A DNA stretch of 64,000 nt from Tridacna crocea (taxonomy: Eukaryota > Mollusca > Bivalvia > Cardiida > Cardiidae), in the NCBI GenBank assembly GCA_943736015.1, contig OX031065.1, positions 379,501-443,500 of the forward strand, read 5' to 3'. Within the stretch, counting starts at the first letter, position 1. Every line of letters begins with the position of its first letter. The notes under the pieces were generated by a model. That model did not search any database. It was not told where the DNA came from and saw only the letters and a list, made by a program, of their open reading frames with translations. Shown piece by piece: positions 1 to 12,587 of this stretch. The position numbers and the translations under genes are program-made.

Positions 1-3000
1 CGAATGGGACTATGAAAATTAATTATCTTCAAGATAATGCTTAATACATAATAGAAATATTTGTAAACATTCGAGTACTGATAAAGAGGTGAGTTTGTTT
101 TTGAAATTTCTCAGCAACTTGATTACTGACATTTTTTTCACTTGTACAATTTTCACTTTGAGTTTGATACTACCTTTCGATGCTCTAGAACCAACTAAAG
201 ACTTCTGCATGGATAAAAAGAGGGAACAGAATCAGGTTAAATTTATATCGCTCAAAGGTACGTAGTGTGCTAGGAAATTATTAGAGAGATTAAATGCAGC
301 CATGGCAAATTACTAAATGAAATCTTTTCTGAAATTCGTCATATATAAAAATAAACCACGTCTATTTCCTGTTTCGTTTTTTTTTTCATTTCGCTTTATT
401 TACAAAACTATGACGAAACAGACTGTGTATCAGAACAATTACGCTCGAAGATAAAGAATTAGCAAACTTTCTGGCAGTCTGAATTTCAAAATCACCACTG
501 TTGGAGGGTCTGATGGCCTCTCCAATAAATTTCAGCAATACGAAATACAGTGAAACCTGGCATGTTGACCACCTGTATTAAGCAAGCAAACTGAATAAAC
601 AAGCATATATTTAGTTCCCGACAAATAGCAATGCACCTGTAGACATTCATCTATATCAAGCATGCACCTGCCTTTGGCAAGCTCTTTCGACCGTCCCTTT
701 GGTAATTGATTAATATAGGTTAAACTGTAACTATATCTGAGCACTATAATGCTGTATTTCCAAGAACTATGTAAGTTTGTAACAATAAAGATAAATATCT
801 CATATATCATGATCACCCAGCATATTGGATGAAATGAAACATTATCAGAGATCATCTGTGTTACGAAATACATGTACATGTATACATTTATTATCAATGA
901 ATTTAAAGAGGTGCAAATACTTTCGCTTTATGACACTAAGAGAAAATAAGCCCCACCAACAAAAGCCATGTTTTTCAACAAATCAAAATTTATTGAAGGA
1001 GTGTGATAGAAAACTACCCAATGCCAATCTCGTGATTGAGTTCTTTAGAGAGGACAAATTTTACAATTTCACAACGCGCCGTACACGGAAAATAAGCTCT
1101 TTCCACATAAGCCATGTTTTTTTAAAGGATCGAAGTATCTCGAAAGAAACTTATGGAATCATCCACGTTGATTTTTGTTGATTTCCACTTGGTGGTTTAA
1201 TTCTGAGGAGAAGTCTATTAAATAAAAAATTTTGAAATAAACGCGTAGACGAACAAACGCACGCATGTAAATGTACGAAGGGTACAACGCCATTCTAACA
1301 GTTGGCCAAGCGGATTTGAAAATTATTTAAACTAAGAATCAGGCCAAATATGGTAAATAATGTACACACTGTATTAGTTAATAGGGGTTTTTCTTTATGG
1401 ACAATGTTTTTCTAAGCCATCTTTCCCAGTGACATTAAAGCTCCTGATTGCGTGGTAATGGATTAATTACGCCATTCATTAAACTGAAACGCTGTAAACA
1501 AGGAACATGTCTTGCACCAACATTGGAGGCAATGACCGGTCAATTGTGATCAAGCATCGCAGGTCTACTTCGTAAATTGCCGTAATATTGCAAATATTTC
1601 AAAAAAGCAAGTGCTAGAAGTAATGAAATTGGGTCGAACATGGTCTTTATCAGGTAATGGACCGTAGTGACGTAATGTTTACAAAAATAGTCTTCGTACA
1701 CAGCCCATGCATCGAGTTTCAGGCAGAAATATTGATGATTTAAAGGTTGGTGTCCAGTTACCCCAAGCTTTTTCTGATCTGGTGTCCATGTGCATACATT
1801 GAGAATAAAATTGGTGTCTTGTTAGCATACTTTCCTCTACCCAGGTCCATTCAAAAACGCATATCTTCACTTTGGATGGACATTTCTAAGTGAAATTTTG
1901 TGTTCTTTTAGGGAAAACATTTATCTTATCATACAAACTTGTAAAATGAACAATGGTTTGGGATTTTGTTCAAAATTTGGCAATAAACTGCAAAACAATA
2001 AGACCCCAGTTGCTCATAAAGCCACAGCTCGCTTAGAGGATGGTATTATTATTCCGTAATATGTATGTAAACAGATCAATCATTTGTCTTGACATTGCTG
2101 TAAATCAACATTTCTTTCTCGGTAAATCAGGTCCATAAAAATGAAAATACTTACACCACCTCCGGTTCTTCCATGTAAAAATTTGATCTGGTGTACCGAG
2201 AACACATGGTGTCCGCGGCTCACGTTGATCAGTGTGATATATTATCCCCATTTCCATGTACAAGCATATAGTCTACGTCATTTTTTTTTTTTTCATCTTT
2301 TATTCACTCTTAGCGGTTATGCTTTTTGCAGGTTGTATCGTTTTAAAGATGGAAGAACATCAATGTTTAGGTTAATTCTTCCAATGAACTATTAAAATAT
2401 TAAAGATGTTAACGGGAGGGGGACATTTGAAAGAAGGGAGAAACTGTTTGATTTATGTAAAAGAAAAGTTGTCAATTTTGATCTAGTGTTGTCATTCTTT
2501 GAATGGTAAATACTCTTTGCAGAAGAAACCGATTGCGTGATGTAGACAACAATGTTTGAAAAGTAGAAGTTAACTTGTAAAAAAATAATGCACCTGTTTC
2601 CATATTTTATACTAAACAATCAACAGCAGGGTCGTTAGATGCCGTATTTATACAGTAACACGTTAAGCTTGTTATTTGAATCTTTACCAAAAGACAAAAT
2701 TTCAGACTCGTTCAGAATGAAGTAATTTTCTTAAGACAAATAAAACATGGAAAAAATGGAACTTATCTTTTATTGAGTTAAAAATAGTGTAAGAAAAGGA
2801 GAAAATGTTGGCAACCAGCGTTAAAATCTTTTTCTTCAATGTTCTCAAGGTACCGTTCTCAAAGGCCTTGTATATGATACGACAGATCAAAGACCGATGT
2901 GAAAAAAGCAAGGAAACGTGAGTTTGTGAGCTGTCGCCAGAAAAAAATATATATATAAAGCATTAATTTCTAAAAAGCTGAAAAGTTGAAAAAAAAAATC

Positions 3001-3364
3001 ATCAAACGTACATTTTCATATTTCATATGTCAATCTTATTCATTGTAAATGGAAATAATTTCATAAGTATTAAATTCTGGTCTTTTAGATAAATAGGATA
3101 CATAATAAAACATCTTAGGTATACTGTCAGGATCAAACGGTATCCGATCTGAAAACAACCCGGGTATAAATTCCAGTTTATAATCATGTGGATACATGTA
3201 TATCATAAACATAGCAGGGGGTCCGTTTGTCAATGAAATATTACGTAACACAATAAAGATACCCGGCTGGCTTATCTGACAGTAAGACTCGGCCAATATC
3301 GGCGAAGTCCGGCATAATCCGAACGTTCACGGAAAAAGAAAAAAATATGATAGTGGCATTAAAA
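1..3364. other. gene-free AT-rich sequence
   Basis: No exon with convincing coding character, no TH element and no tRNA-like segment was recognised. The open frames are short and low in complexity. Poly-A/T runs and short AT repeats occur near 2281 and 2941. Confidence 0.5.
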
Positions 3365-3735
3365 AACTGTAAAAAGGACCAAAAGATTACTTTTTTAAAT
3401 GACTCAAAATTATACCATTTGAAAGACAAATGGATGAAGTAACTCACTCCACTTGAGATAATTTTGACTTTTCAAAACAACGAAAGAAAATTAAACAAAT
3501 ATTTCAGTTTTTGACCTCGGAAAATGCGTTTTTCCTCTTTATTCTATATAAACCATACCTACAATTTTTAAGTTAAAAAAGGACCAAAAGTTTCTTTTTC
3601 GAAATTTTTCAAACTAAGTTCATTTGAAAGAGAATAAATTGAATTTTCTTACCTCACTTGAGATAATTTTCAATTCTGAAAATTGATGAAGTTATAAGCG
3701 TTTATTTACCTAGGCCCTTCATAATTCTATATAAA
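3365..3735. repeat. diverged direct duplication (about 200-bp unit)
   Basis: Two similar blocks, about 3369-3535 and 3576-3730, each begin with AAAAAGGACCAAAAG. They then share a CATTTGAAAGA block and the segment CACTTGAGATAATTTT in the same order. The copies differ at many positions, so the duplication is old. Confidence 0.5.
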
Positions 3736-3911
3736 AAAATGCAGGTAAAATTGGCCGATATCGATTTTTCCATGTCCGCGAAAGTTGGCTATGCGTGATT
3801 TTGAATAAAGACGTCTAACTGTTCTCATTATTTACTGTATGTTGAGAACTTTTTCATCTTGCAAAAGACCATATTTTACAACATTGTGACAGAAAAAGAC
3901 ACTGAGGTCTG

Positions 3912-4461
3912 TTTAAAGGTGGGTATTTAGAATTTTCACATCACACCAAATTAGAAAATATATATATATCATTGAAATTTATATGAAAAAACAATACAAA
4001 TCATCAATAATTAAGAATCATAAAATTACAAAAAAAAATTTTTTTGATGTATTCCCTTAAAAGGCTACGTAGCCTCTTAAGCTATTTTTAGATTTCGCGC
4101 CAAAAATCAATAAAGCATTGCGGGAATGTCAAATGACTGGCACGTGAGTAATAACGCTTAAATTCCATTACATAACAAACATGTAATAATTATTTTCCAT
4201 AATGTCTTCTCTGGACGGATGTTTGAAACTTTGTCTGTGTTTTGCTGTATTTAAATGAGAGAATTGATAATCTAAAAATAGAACGTGTCTCCTGTTGGTG
4301 TCAACCTGCTCCGTAATAAATCTCGAATTTCTCGTGTTATCGGATGGTTTTCGACTACTGGGGTTTTATGAACGCAAATTGAAAGGCTATGGGAGTGTAA
4401 GGATGATTCTTTTTGCATTTTTGTAAAATTTTCATCCCAAAATCTGAAGGGCCACCTTAAA
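3912..4461 (+). mobile_element. non-autonomous TIR element, copy 1
   Basis: The ends are TTTAAAGGTGG and its near inverse CCACCTTAAA. The body is alignable with 36236-36845 along its whole length, including the block AAAAGGCTACGTAGCCTCTT, itself a short palindrome. No transposase frame is visible; the - strand frame inside it is not conserved in copy 2. Confidence 0.7.
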
Positions 4462-4945
4462 GGGCAATGTTCAATGAATTTAAACCTAGACTCATTTTTT
4501 GTGTTGTCTGCAAATGCTCTCAAGTTGGAAAAGTTTAATATTTCAATGTTTGTGAAGGAGTCACAAGGGTTATTTGCTTTTAAGGTAATACCTGTGTAAT
4601 GCACTTCCGGTGAAAATTCTAATTGGTTGATGAATAAGGATAAATAAGGATTTATGCAGAAAAAATATTTTTGCACATTTCTAACGGATTAAAAATTCCG
4701 TTTATGTCTATCTTGAAATTATTATTTGATACTTTTGTTAGTTTTCTGAAAAGGGAGGTAATTATTATCTCTTTTTGAATTGAGAATATAGTGGTTTTAG
4801 ATTTATAAATGATAATTTAAAGAAGGAAAAAGTGGAAAAAGTGAAAAGGTGAAAGTAGTTCAATAATACTCATTTTTAATTATAGCTAATTTTGCAGGAT
4901 GATATTTTAGTGGAAGTAGCTGTTTTCCATTACACAGGTCTTACC

Positions 4946-5158
4946 TTAAACCCTTTAGCTGCTAAGCGCGAGTCGCTGAACTTTTGCGGACAGTGCAGAT
5001 CAAGATCAGACTCCACAGAACATGCATTCTGATCTTTGATCTACACTGTCCGATTAGGAGATATTATGCCACAAGACATAACTTTGAAACAGAAATATTT
5101 GCGTTATTAATATCGAATTGAAAAATAAATTTTAGTTCTTTGGTAGGATAAGGGTTAA
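4946..5158 (+). mobile_element. TTAA-bounded element with GATCAAGATCAG palindrome
   Basis: TTAA stands at both ends, with termini AACCCTTTAGC and GGATAAGGGTT. A palindrome of about 63 bp lies near the left end (about 4989-5051) and reads ACAGTGCAGATCAAGATCAG, then the inverse. It is the same family as 19059-19269, 12584-12780 and others. Its TTAA and CCCTT ends resemble TH, but the internal sequence is different. Confidence 0.7.
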
Positions 5159-5311
5159 GCTGTAATCGAATCATATCTGAGCAAAGCTCTGTGAAAAGGG
5201 GGCTTGATGCATCTGTGAAGAGTATTGAGCAGTCCGCGCAGGCTGACCTGGGCCGAAACTTTTCGATATTGGTCAATTCTCTGTATGTTCAAGGACCAGA
5301 GAATCTCATGA

Positions 5312-5537
5312 TTAACCCTTTACCAAACAATCCCTGGTTTTTACTACCCTAGAAGAAACCGTCTGAAAACATTGTGGGAAAATGAGAAAATGCTGGTAAC
5401 CAGCATTTTCTCCCTTTTCCACGATGTTTTCTAGTCTTCTGAAGCTGATTTTCAATTTTTGAGTCACCCTTATTTTGTCTTCTGCATATGCTTTGAGTTT
5501 GGACTAGTCTAAAATTTTGTGGTATGGTAAAGAGTTC
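5312..5537 (+). mobile_element. TH element, A-B
   Basis: First TH copy in the window. Left TTAA is intact and right end is mutated to TTCA. The hairpin core at about 5370-5430 has several mismatches. Both arms are complete. Confidence 0.85.
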
Positions 5538-5949
5538 AGTATGTTGTTTATATAGGGTGGCTATAGAAGATTCATGTTAACGTGACGGCCTGCGTGACGG
5601 AATAGGGCATCACGTAGATACGTTAAGACCCTTTTTGCCAGAGCAAGGTTCATTTATTTTACATCGATTGAGAAACATGTTCTTGAAACACTGACGGGTA
5701 GAAATTTCTGTGGAAAACGGACCCGCCTCCTAAACTTCTTTCAAGAGAAATAACTCCTCTGAACACTTCGGAAAATTATTGCGGATGTGGTTACTTCCCT
5801 TTGATATTCAAAAGCAAATTTGTTGAACAGTTTTGACGTTAACCGAGGATATGTTTAAAGTAACTAACCATTCTGAAGAACACTCTCAGTCTTATTCTCA
5901 AAACTCTTTTTCCAAATTATACAGAAACATAAGTTCTGATTGGCTAATA

Positions 5950-6219
5950 CATTTAGGACTCATGACCTGGAGGCCCCAGACTCGAGCTGCACTAGATTCT
6001 CTGGGTTTTTTCGTAGGAGTCCCTTCAGTAAGACACATCTGAGTCTCGGCATAGTACCGGTAAAACCCACGAAATACATGAATATGTGAACTGTCGCTGT
6101 ATATGACTGAGGTAATGTTGAAAGCGGAGTTATACATACATACATCAATCAGTCAGTCAGTCAATCAGCCTGTAAATCAGTCAATCAATCAATCGATCGA
6201 TCGATCGATCGATCGATCG

Positions 6220-6256
<37 letters not shown>

Positions 6257-6260
6257 CCAA
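5950..6260 (+). mobile_element. SINE-like 3' part with tetranucleotide tail
   Basis: The block ending CATGAATATGTGAACTGTCG, then TGAGGTAATGTTGAAAGCGG, recurs at 7505-7765 and 45868-46045. It ends in a long (TCAA/TCGA)n tail at 6160-6256. No clear pol III A or B box remains, so this is read as a 5'-truncated SINE. Confidence 0.6.
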
Positions 6261-6872
6261 GCTTTTCCTACAATGTTCTTCTCCTCACAAACGCAGGCCA
6301 TGAAAAGGCGTTTAAATTTGTTTCTGGGTAAAGTTTAACTCATTTCTTTTTATTAAAAAAAAAAATCGGCTAAACTTGTCAGCTTATAGGCAGAGCCCTC
6401 AGAATAAACATATCTACATTTTTAGCACAGGGAACCTTAGAATAAACAATTCTGCATTTTTGACCAATCACAAACTTCTATTTATTCATTTATTATCAGT
6501 ACCAAAAACCAGGTCACAAGCCAGCACATTCAGTTAGGCTAAATCGGGTCTAACGTTTGACCTTTCAGAAATTATCTCATATTAGCCAAGTTGGCTTTCC
6601 CACGTTTGTGTGATTCGCGTCATTCAGCCCTTGACAAGAACTTTTAAACTTTACTCCGCATGATATTTTGAAAGATAATAGTACGAGTGTAGTGGCCAAA
6701 TCTGGTATAATGTTTTGAAGACATAAACTCACACGGGGAAAAATTGAATGCCCAAATTTGAGGTATAGCTCTTTACGACCTATTTCTCCTTCATCCACAA
6801 TGTTTTTTAAGTACGTCAGCAATATTTATTTCTATCACAGATAAACTACATGCTCTGTGATAAGACATTTGC

Positions 6873-6938
6873 AAAAAGTATCGACCCAGATCAGTCTGCG
6901 CATTCCGCGCAGGGTGACCTGGGTCGATACCTTTTGCC
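6873..6938. repeat. short palindromic repeat (GGTCGATAC family)
   Basis: AAAAAGTATCGACCCAGATC at the left is matched by GACCTGGGTCGATACCTTTT at the right around a CGCATTCCGCG centre. It is related to the palindromes at 7871-7930 and 25886-25940. Confidence 0.7.
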
Positions 6939-7048
6939 ATTGTCCAATTTTGTTCGTGTTAAAGGACAAATCTACCTGATGCCTGGATTGTTAGACAAAC
7001 TGGACTGTATAGATTCATAATTATACGAAGACTTGCTTTATGTTTTCT

Positions 7049-7278
7049 TTAACCCTTTATCAAACGACAAATTTAAGACTGTGTCAAACTCAAATAGTTT
7101 GCAGAGAACAATTTTGAATTAGATGAAAATGGTAGAAAGTTCTTACAAAGGGTAGAAAACACTGTGGGAAAAAGGAGAAATTGCTCGTAACGAGCTATTT
7201 CTTCTTTTCCCACAGTGTTTTCAAAAGACTTGTACTTCAGACACGTAAAAACTAGGGCTTGTTTGTGAAAGGGTTCAA
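7049..7278 (-). mobile_element. TH element, B-A, second core subfamily
   Basis: The core reads CACTGTGGGAAAAAGGAG, AAATTGCTCGTAACGAGC instead of the usual AAAATGCTGG core. Left TTAA is intact; right end is TTCAA. The A arm carries CAGACACGTAAAAAC, the variant specific to this subfamily. Confidence 0.85.
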
Positions 7279-7504
7279 CATAGTATTGCTGTTATACATG
7301 TAAAACTATAATAATACATTGAAGCCAAGCTGTTGCTGAAAACAAAATAATGTTTTTTTTTTGTAATCATCTTCTAGATGGTCTCATGATGTTTTCAAGG
7401 ATATATTGGTTGAAAGCTGCCATAGAGTGTCAAACCTGCCCACTATAGATGTTTTCTATGCTTATGAATTGTTTATCTTATTCCTCAAAATGTTTGCAGG
7501 TAGT

Positions 7505-7765
7505 TAGGGCAAAGATTCATGCCTCGGTGGAAAGACTGACCTCTTTGTTGGAGTGTTTTTGGACAAGACACTTTGGAGCCCTGTCTTAGTACTAAAGAAG
7601 AAACTTACAAAATGAATACGAGAATACTGTATGTCAGCTATCGCCATTGTATTGCAGAAATAATGTTGAAAGCGGCTAAGTAAAACACCGTACATTCGTT
7701 TGTTCGTTTGTTCTTTCATTCAGTCAATCGATAAATCACTCAATCAAGCAAGCAAGCAAGCAAGC
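7505..7765 (+). mobile_element. SINE-like 3' part with (CAAG)n tail
   Basis: Diverged relative of 5950-6260. It shares GACAAGACACTTTGGAGCCC, TCTTAGTACT and AATGTTGAAAGCGGC, and ends in (TCAA)/(CAAG)n at about 7720-7770. Confidence 0.55.
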
Positions 7766-7816
7766 AATCCTCGAAAAACTCTTTACATCGACGGACTATT
7801 CCAATTTTTTATCAGA

Positions 7817-7976
7817 ATCATGGGGTAGGATTATCCTTTGACATGCTGAATATTTGAAGGCAACGAAAAGTTTCGGCCCATGTCAGCCTGCACGGAATGC
7901 GCGGACTGCGCAGGCTGACATGAGTCGATAGGTTTCGCAAATGTATTAAGCCTCCTTTTCACAGAGCATGGTTCAA
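7817..7976 (+). mobile_element. palindrome-bearing element, copy 1
   Basis: The hairpin (7871-7930) carries TTTCGGCCCATGTCAGCCTG and the inverse CAGGCTGACATGAGTCGA. It is flanked by ATGGGGTAGGATTATCCTTT and CACAGAGCATGGTTCAAT. The same order of blocks is seen at 25829-25979. Confidence 0.65.
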
Positions 7977-9222
7977 TTTTTCTATCAATATTTTAAAGAA
8001 AGACAATACAAAGAATGAAATGAAATATCGCAACAGCTGAAAGTTGGTTTTCATGAGCTGTCAGCATAGTTACTACGGAGTACCATTAGGACCATTGCCT
8101 ATGAATTTATTGATTTTAAACTCGACGCCCAATAGTACGATGGTGATGGCGCTAAGTACGATAACGATAATGCGATGGTACGATGTATAGAGATCTGCCA
8201 TCGCGTCATCCTCGGAACCCAGGTTTAAAGGGCAAATCAACAAGTTTCTGATATGATTAATTTTCAAATCTACATCTATCAAATGGCAACCTGGTAAAGT
8301 TGTAATTTGAAAAAAAAAATTAGTAAAAGTACTTTTTTTCAATTCATATTTTTGCTTATTAGTTTTTCTTGCATCGCTTACCTCCCTTACTTATTGTAGC
8401 GCACCTTGATCTGTGACGTCATAGGAGCGTTTGTTTCAATATGGACCTTGTTTAAGATAGTGAAATGAGCGATATTTAAGACACAGAAATACACGATTCT
8501 AGGCCGGTAAGGCCGTACATGTACCACCAAATTGTTAATGAAACTTAATAGTTTCTGATGATGAGGATAAAAGTAAAATTTCGCCCACTTATAGCGAAAA
8601 TAACGATGTTATGCCGGACTTTTGAACAGCGTGTTGAGTACCACGCCTACATGTATTAGGCTACGGGGCGAATGTCGCTTACAGAAATATTATTCTATAC
8701 ATGATGTAGATCTAATTAAGTGTACGGCATAAGCTTTGTTTCAAGTGAAGTATTTTCAGTAGATAAACGGGCGGAATTAATAATAATAATAAAAAAGACG
8801 GTTTCAAGACAGTTTCACGACTAGACAGTTCCCCGACACTTTTAAAGACATTTCTCCGACACTTTAGTTTCATGTCAAATAACCTTTTTCTTGACTTTTA
8901 CGATTGATAATCGTGAGATGTTAGTTCTAACTATTTGTTGATAATCGTGAGATGTTAGTTCTAACTATTTGTTGATGGATCCTATATTTGTACCTTGTAA
9001 AGAATTCTGTAAACATTGACAGGTGCAAAATTTGTTCTCTCATGGGTTAAGGGTAACACAATAAATCGCGATTTTCATGAGAATAAGAATAGTTTGAAAT
9101 GCTGTTAACAAGCGTGAAATTTGATAAAAGAATATGTTCCGAGATCATTAAGACAATTTTCAAAATTATTTTATATTCTGGGTAACTATCAATTGATCAT
9201 TTATCCACAATATTTTCTATTT
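7977..9222. other. no gene; one relic TIR-like block
   Basis: No coding sequence recognised. The segment 8221-8435 has end motifs TTAAAGGGCAAATC and TGACGTCATAGGAGCGT, which recur inverted at about 11457-11690. Confidence 0.4.
8904..8975. repeat. 34-bp tandem duplication
   Basis: TTGATAATCGTGAGATGTTA followed by GTTCTAACTATTTG occurs twice head to tail with no mismatch. This suggests a recent slippage or unequal exchange event. Confidence 0.9.
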
Positions 9223-9470
9223 TTAACTCTTTACCATACGTCAAAGTATTAAACAGGTCCAAACTGAAATCGCTTGCAGACGACAAAATAAAGTGAAATA
9301 TTTCAAAAATTGGTTTTTTTTCCCAGCAGAGTAAAACACTGTGTTAACAGGAGAATATGCTGGTTACTAGGTTACTTTCTACTAGGTAGCTGGTTACTTT
9401 CTTACAATGTTTTTAAAAGTCTTCTGTCTTCGGGGTCGTAAAAATTAGGGATTGATTGGTAAAGGGTTAA
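9223..9470 (-). mobile_element. TH element, B-A, core expanded
   Basis: TTAA at both ends. The core is disrupted by a local duplication of GGTTACTTTCT around 9362-9405. Confidence 0.75.
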
Positions 9471-9583
9471 ATATAAATCCCACACATTGGGCACGAGTTC
9501 TGGTTAAGTTCACAGGGAGCAGTATCCGAAGAGATTAGTACGAGTTGTATGGACTTGTTTCTCAAGAGATGTAAAATACGTGT

Positions 9584-9812
9584 TTAACCCTTTCCCAAAC
9601 AATCCCTGGTTTTTACGGGAAAGGAATAGAAGCCTTTTGGAAACATTGTGGGAAAAGGAGAAAATGCTGGTAGCCAGCATTTTCTCCTTTTCCCACAATG
9701 TTTTCTACCCTATCATATAGAAAAATCATCTTTTAAGCAACTGTTAATTTGTCATTGGCAAAATGCTTTGAATTTGGTCTGGTCCAAAATTTGCCGTCTG
9801 GGAAAGGGTTAA
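9584..9812 (+). mobile_element. TH element, A-B, intact
   Basis: TTAA at 9584 and 9809. The core palindrome 9645-9705 is almost perfect (GGTAGCC centre). Both termini read CCCTTTCCC/GGGAAAGGG. Confidence 0.9.
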
Positions 9813-10030
9813 ATTGTTACCAAACATCAAATTTATTGACTCAACCGAATTGAAAGCAATTAGAGTCAACAAATCAAATTTAACTTGCATGTTTGGACTT
9901 GTTTTTGATGGGGTAAAAAACATTGTAGAAAAAGGAGAAAATGCTGGTCAGCAGCATTTCTCTTTTACCTACAATGTTTTCGAAAGTTTTTTCTATCTTC
10001 ACAAGGGTCGAAAAGAACAAAGATTTCTCT
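9812..10030 (-). mobile_element. TH element, B-A, right end lost
   Basis: Abuts the previous copy. The B arm is strongly diverged (GAATTGAAAGCAATTAGAG) and the core has GGTCAGCAGC. The A arm fades after the GGGTCG block. A 20-bp direct duplication (ATATCCACAAACCAGAAGTG) follows at about 10075-10112. Confidence 0.6.
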
Positions 10031-10360
10031 CAGTAGCCTGTCTAGAAGACATGATATGGAGAGGAACAGGGAAATATCCACAAACCAGAAGTGAATATCC
10101 ACAAACCAGAAGTGTAAAGATACAATTCAAAATTTGTTCAAAATGATTGTAAGTTGTCAAATCATTTTTAAGAGTGAAATGTCGAAGAGAAAAAGTGTAT
10201 GGGATAAAAGCTGTTACATGGGTTTACTGTCACAAACAAACATTACAGTGTAAAGGGGTGAGATATGCAAATGTTATGTAACCATTTCCTGTATTGTTTC
10301 AACTGGCCGGTGATGGATTAACATTTATGACCATGACTAGGGGTAGCCAGATACTGACTT

Positions 10361-10470
10361 CACCCTTTACCATAAAAAATTGACCCTCTGTTTTTTACAA
10401 CCCTGAGATAGAAGCTTTTGAAAACATTGTGGAAAAGGAAGAAAAAGCTGAAACACTTGAAAGTTAACAT
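10361..10470 (+). mobile_element. TH fragment, A arm and half core
   Basis: CACCCTTTACCATA terminus, CCCTGAGATAGAAGC arm and the left half of the hairpin only. Confidence 0.6.
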
Positions 10471-10547
10471 CATTTGAACAATCCAGACTTTGTTACTTGC
10501 AAAATTTATATTATGAATTTGGATGAATACGTTATGCTGTTGCCCTT

Positions 10548-10674
10548 GAAAAAATTGTGAGGCAAAGAGAAAATGCTGAGATTTTCTCCTTTTCCCATTA
10601 TGTTTTCCATCCTTTCCAAATCAAATTTCATTTCAATTTTTTGATTACCATTTGTTTGTCATGTGCAAATGAAC
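10548..10674 (+). mobile_element. TH fragment, core plus part of B arm
   Basis: The core has a shortened loop (AATGCTGAGATTTTCTCC). The B arm is cut short where the next copy starts. Confidence 0.6.
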
Positions 10675-10897
10675 CTTTTATCAAACAATCCCTTGTTTTT
10701 ACAACCCTGAGATGGAAGCCTTTTTAAAACATTGTGGGAAAAGGAGAAAATGCTGGTAACCAACATTTTCTTCTTATCCTACAATGTTTTCTATCCTGGT
10801 GGAAACAAATTTCAATTTTTCAGTTAGGTTTACTTTGTTCCCTGCAAGTGCTTTTAATTTGGACCAGTCTAAATTTTGTCTCTTGGTAAAGGGCTAA
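10672..10897 (+). mobile_element. TH element, A-B
   Basis: Complete A and B arms. Terminal TTAAs have decayed to GAAC and CTAA, and the core's right half has several changes. Confidence 0.8.
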
Positions 10898-12186
10898 ATG
10901 TTGAAAACGTTTGGGAAAAAAAGGGAGAAAACGGCACAAATTTCTCCTTTGTCAAAAATGTAGATCTAGAAAAGGATAAAATATTACGAAAAACAATTAA
11001 AGGAATTACTGACCTTATGTTTGTTTTTCTTTTTGGAGATTGCCATTGCGGAATGTCTGTCTTATGGCCTATCTTATTTCGACTCGGAGTTTCGAACAAT
11101 GTCGGCACAGCATCAGGTTTTAACCGCAGCCTAATATTCCTATAACCAACTTCTTTTACGAGTTTTGGACTTATTAAGAACTGACTGTCCTCGGAGTGTT
11201 TCAGACACAATTTGGAATGAACTGATGGCACAAAATCTGCCGTTACTGTCCGGCCCCGGTTTAAACGTTGAATCCATAGTTTCCTCCTTTTTAATTACTT
11301 CGGAAATTTGAACATACTAATTCTATGTGTTCCTGATTCGACGTTGAAGCCATAGGCTGCACAATTTACCATTTTTTCGGCTGAATTCTTTGTTAATAAT
11401 CAGATATTTGCGTATAATCATCAGCGTTCCTACTAATTTCTACTGACTGTAAACACAGGCTTACGCTCCTATGACGTCACACAGGTAGGAAAGATAAGCG
11501 AATCAGGGGAAGTAAGCCATGCACCATTTTTGGGGCCGTATATCAGCGTGACAATTCGAGCGTGATTTATGGCATGTTACAGGGTGGTATTTAGGAAAAC
11601 TGATGGACACGTGTTTACTAACATCATTTGCAGCTGACTGGAGCAAAAAAACAGTATGGTCAAAATATCTTAGGATTTGCCCTTTAAGCATTACGTTACT
11701 CTCCATGCATTACCCCTGGGAAAATTGAGTAGCAAATCTTCGTTTTCTATGAATATTCATGTCGTCGGAAAGTACCCTAACAGCCAATCGAAAGATCGAT
11801 AACATATTCATTCTCTCTTGTAGGGAGGGCAATTTCCTTTCGCCAGTTCCTAAAAATAGAAATGACGGCATACTTGTGATAGAAATAGTTTAAATTTTCT
11901 CAAAGAAAAACTGAGATTACCAATCAAAATGCCTCATGAATAATTCATGAGAACGAGGATACACAAGCCTAATAACCCAGGGTCGATTACAGTATGAATC
12001 GAAACTGGGTCAACGAGGATGCAATCGCGTTTGAAATCAATAAATTCTCAAGCGATGGCCCTAACGGTATTCCGTAATTTACGTTTATACGAAAATTTAG
12101 AATGTCCTGGATTTACATAGTCAAATAGATTTTATTTCTAAGAAAAATGTTGGCCAAGAATTTATAACAGGGTATCCTCTTCTTAA
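10898..12186. other. no gene recognised
   Basis: Two opposite short frames around 10869-11231 lack homology I recognise and lack splice support. About 11457-11690 carries the relic inverted-end element noted under 7977-9222. Confidence 0.35.
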
Positions 12187-12189
12187 AGA

Positions 12190-12295
12190 CTCTTCCAAGC
12201 AATTTAATGTTTTAACTACGTTCAAGCAGTGGGCTTTTTGAGAACAGTGAGGGAAATGGAAAAAAAATGTTGGTAACTAGCATTAAAACACAAGT
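12190..12295 (+). mobile_element. TH relic
   Basis: Only GAGAACAGTGAGGGAAATGG and TGTTGGTAACTAGCAT of the core are still readable. Confidence 0.4.
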
Positions 12296-12359
12296 TTTTT
12301 ATTATTTGAGTCACTTTGTCCCCTTTGTTCTAATAAAGAAGAGTCAAGACTGTTAACCC

Positions 12360-12587
12360 TTAACCCATTACCACACAATCCCTCCTTTTGACGACCCTGG
12401 GAAAGAAGCCTTTAGAAAACATTGTGGGAAAAGGAGAAAATGTTGGTAACCAGCATTTTTCCTTTTCCCACAACGTTTTCTACCCTTCACAAAACAAGTT
12501 TCAAACTGTCCGTCACTCTTATGTTGTCGTCTGCAAATGCTTTCGATTTGGACAAACCTAAAATTTTGTCGTTTGGTAATGAGCTAA
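12360..12587 (+). mobile_element. TH element, A-B, CCCATTACC subfamily
   Basis: Left end is TTAACCCATTACC, right end GGTAATGAGCTAA. Arms are near consensus. The next element (GATCAAGATCAG family) begins inside its right terminus. Confidence 0.88.

Noticed and set aside
4272..4676. 134-residue open frame on -
   Set aside because: It lies partly inside a TIR element, is broken in the second copy at 36.7 kb and has no recognised domain.
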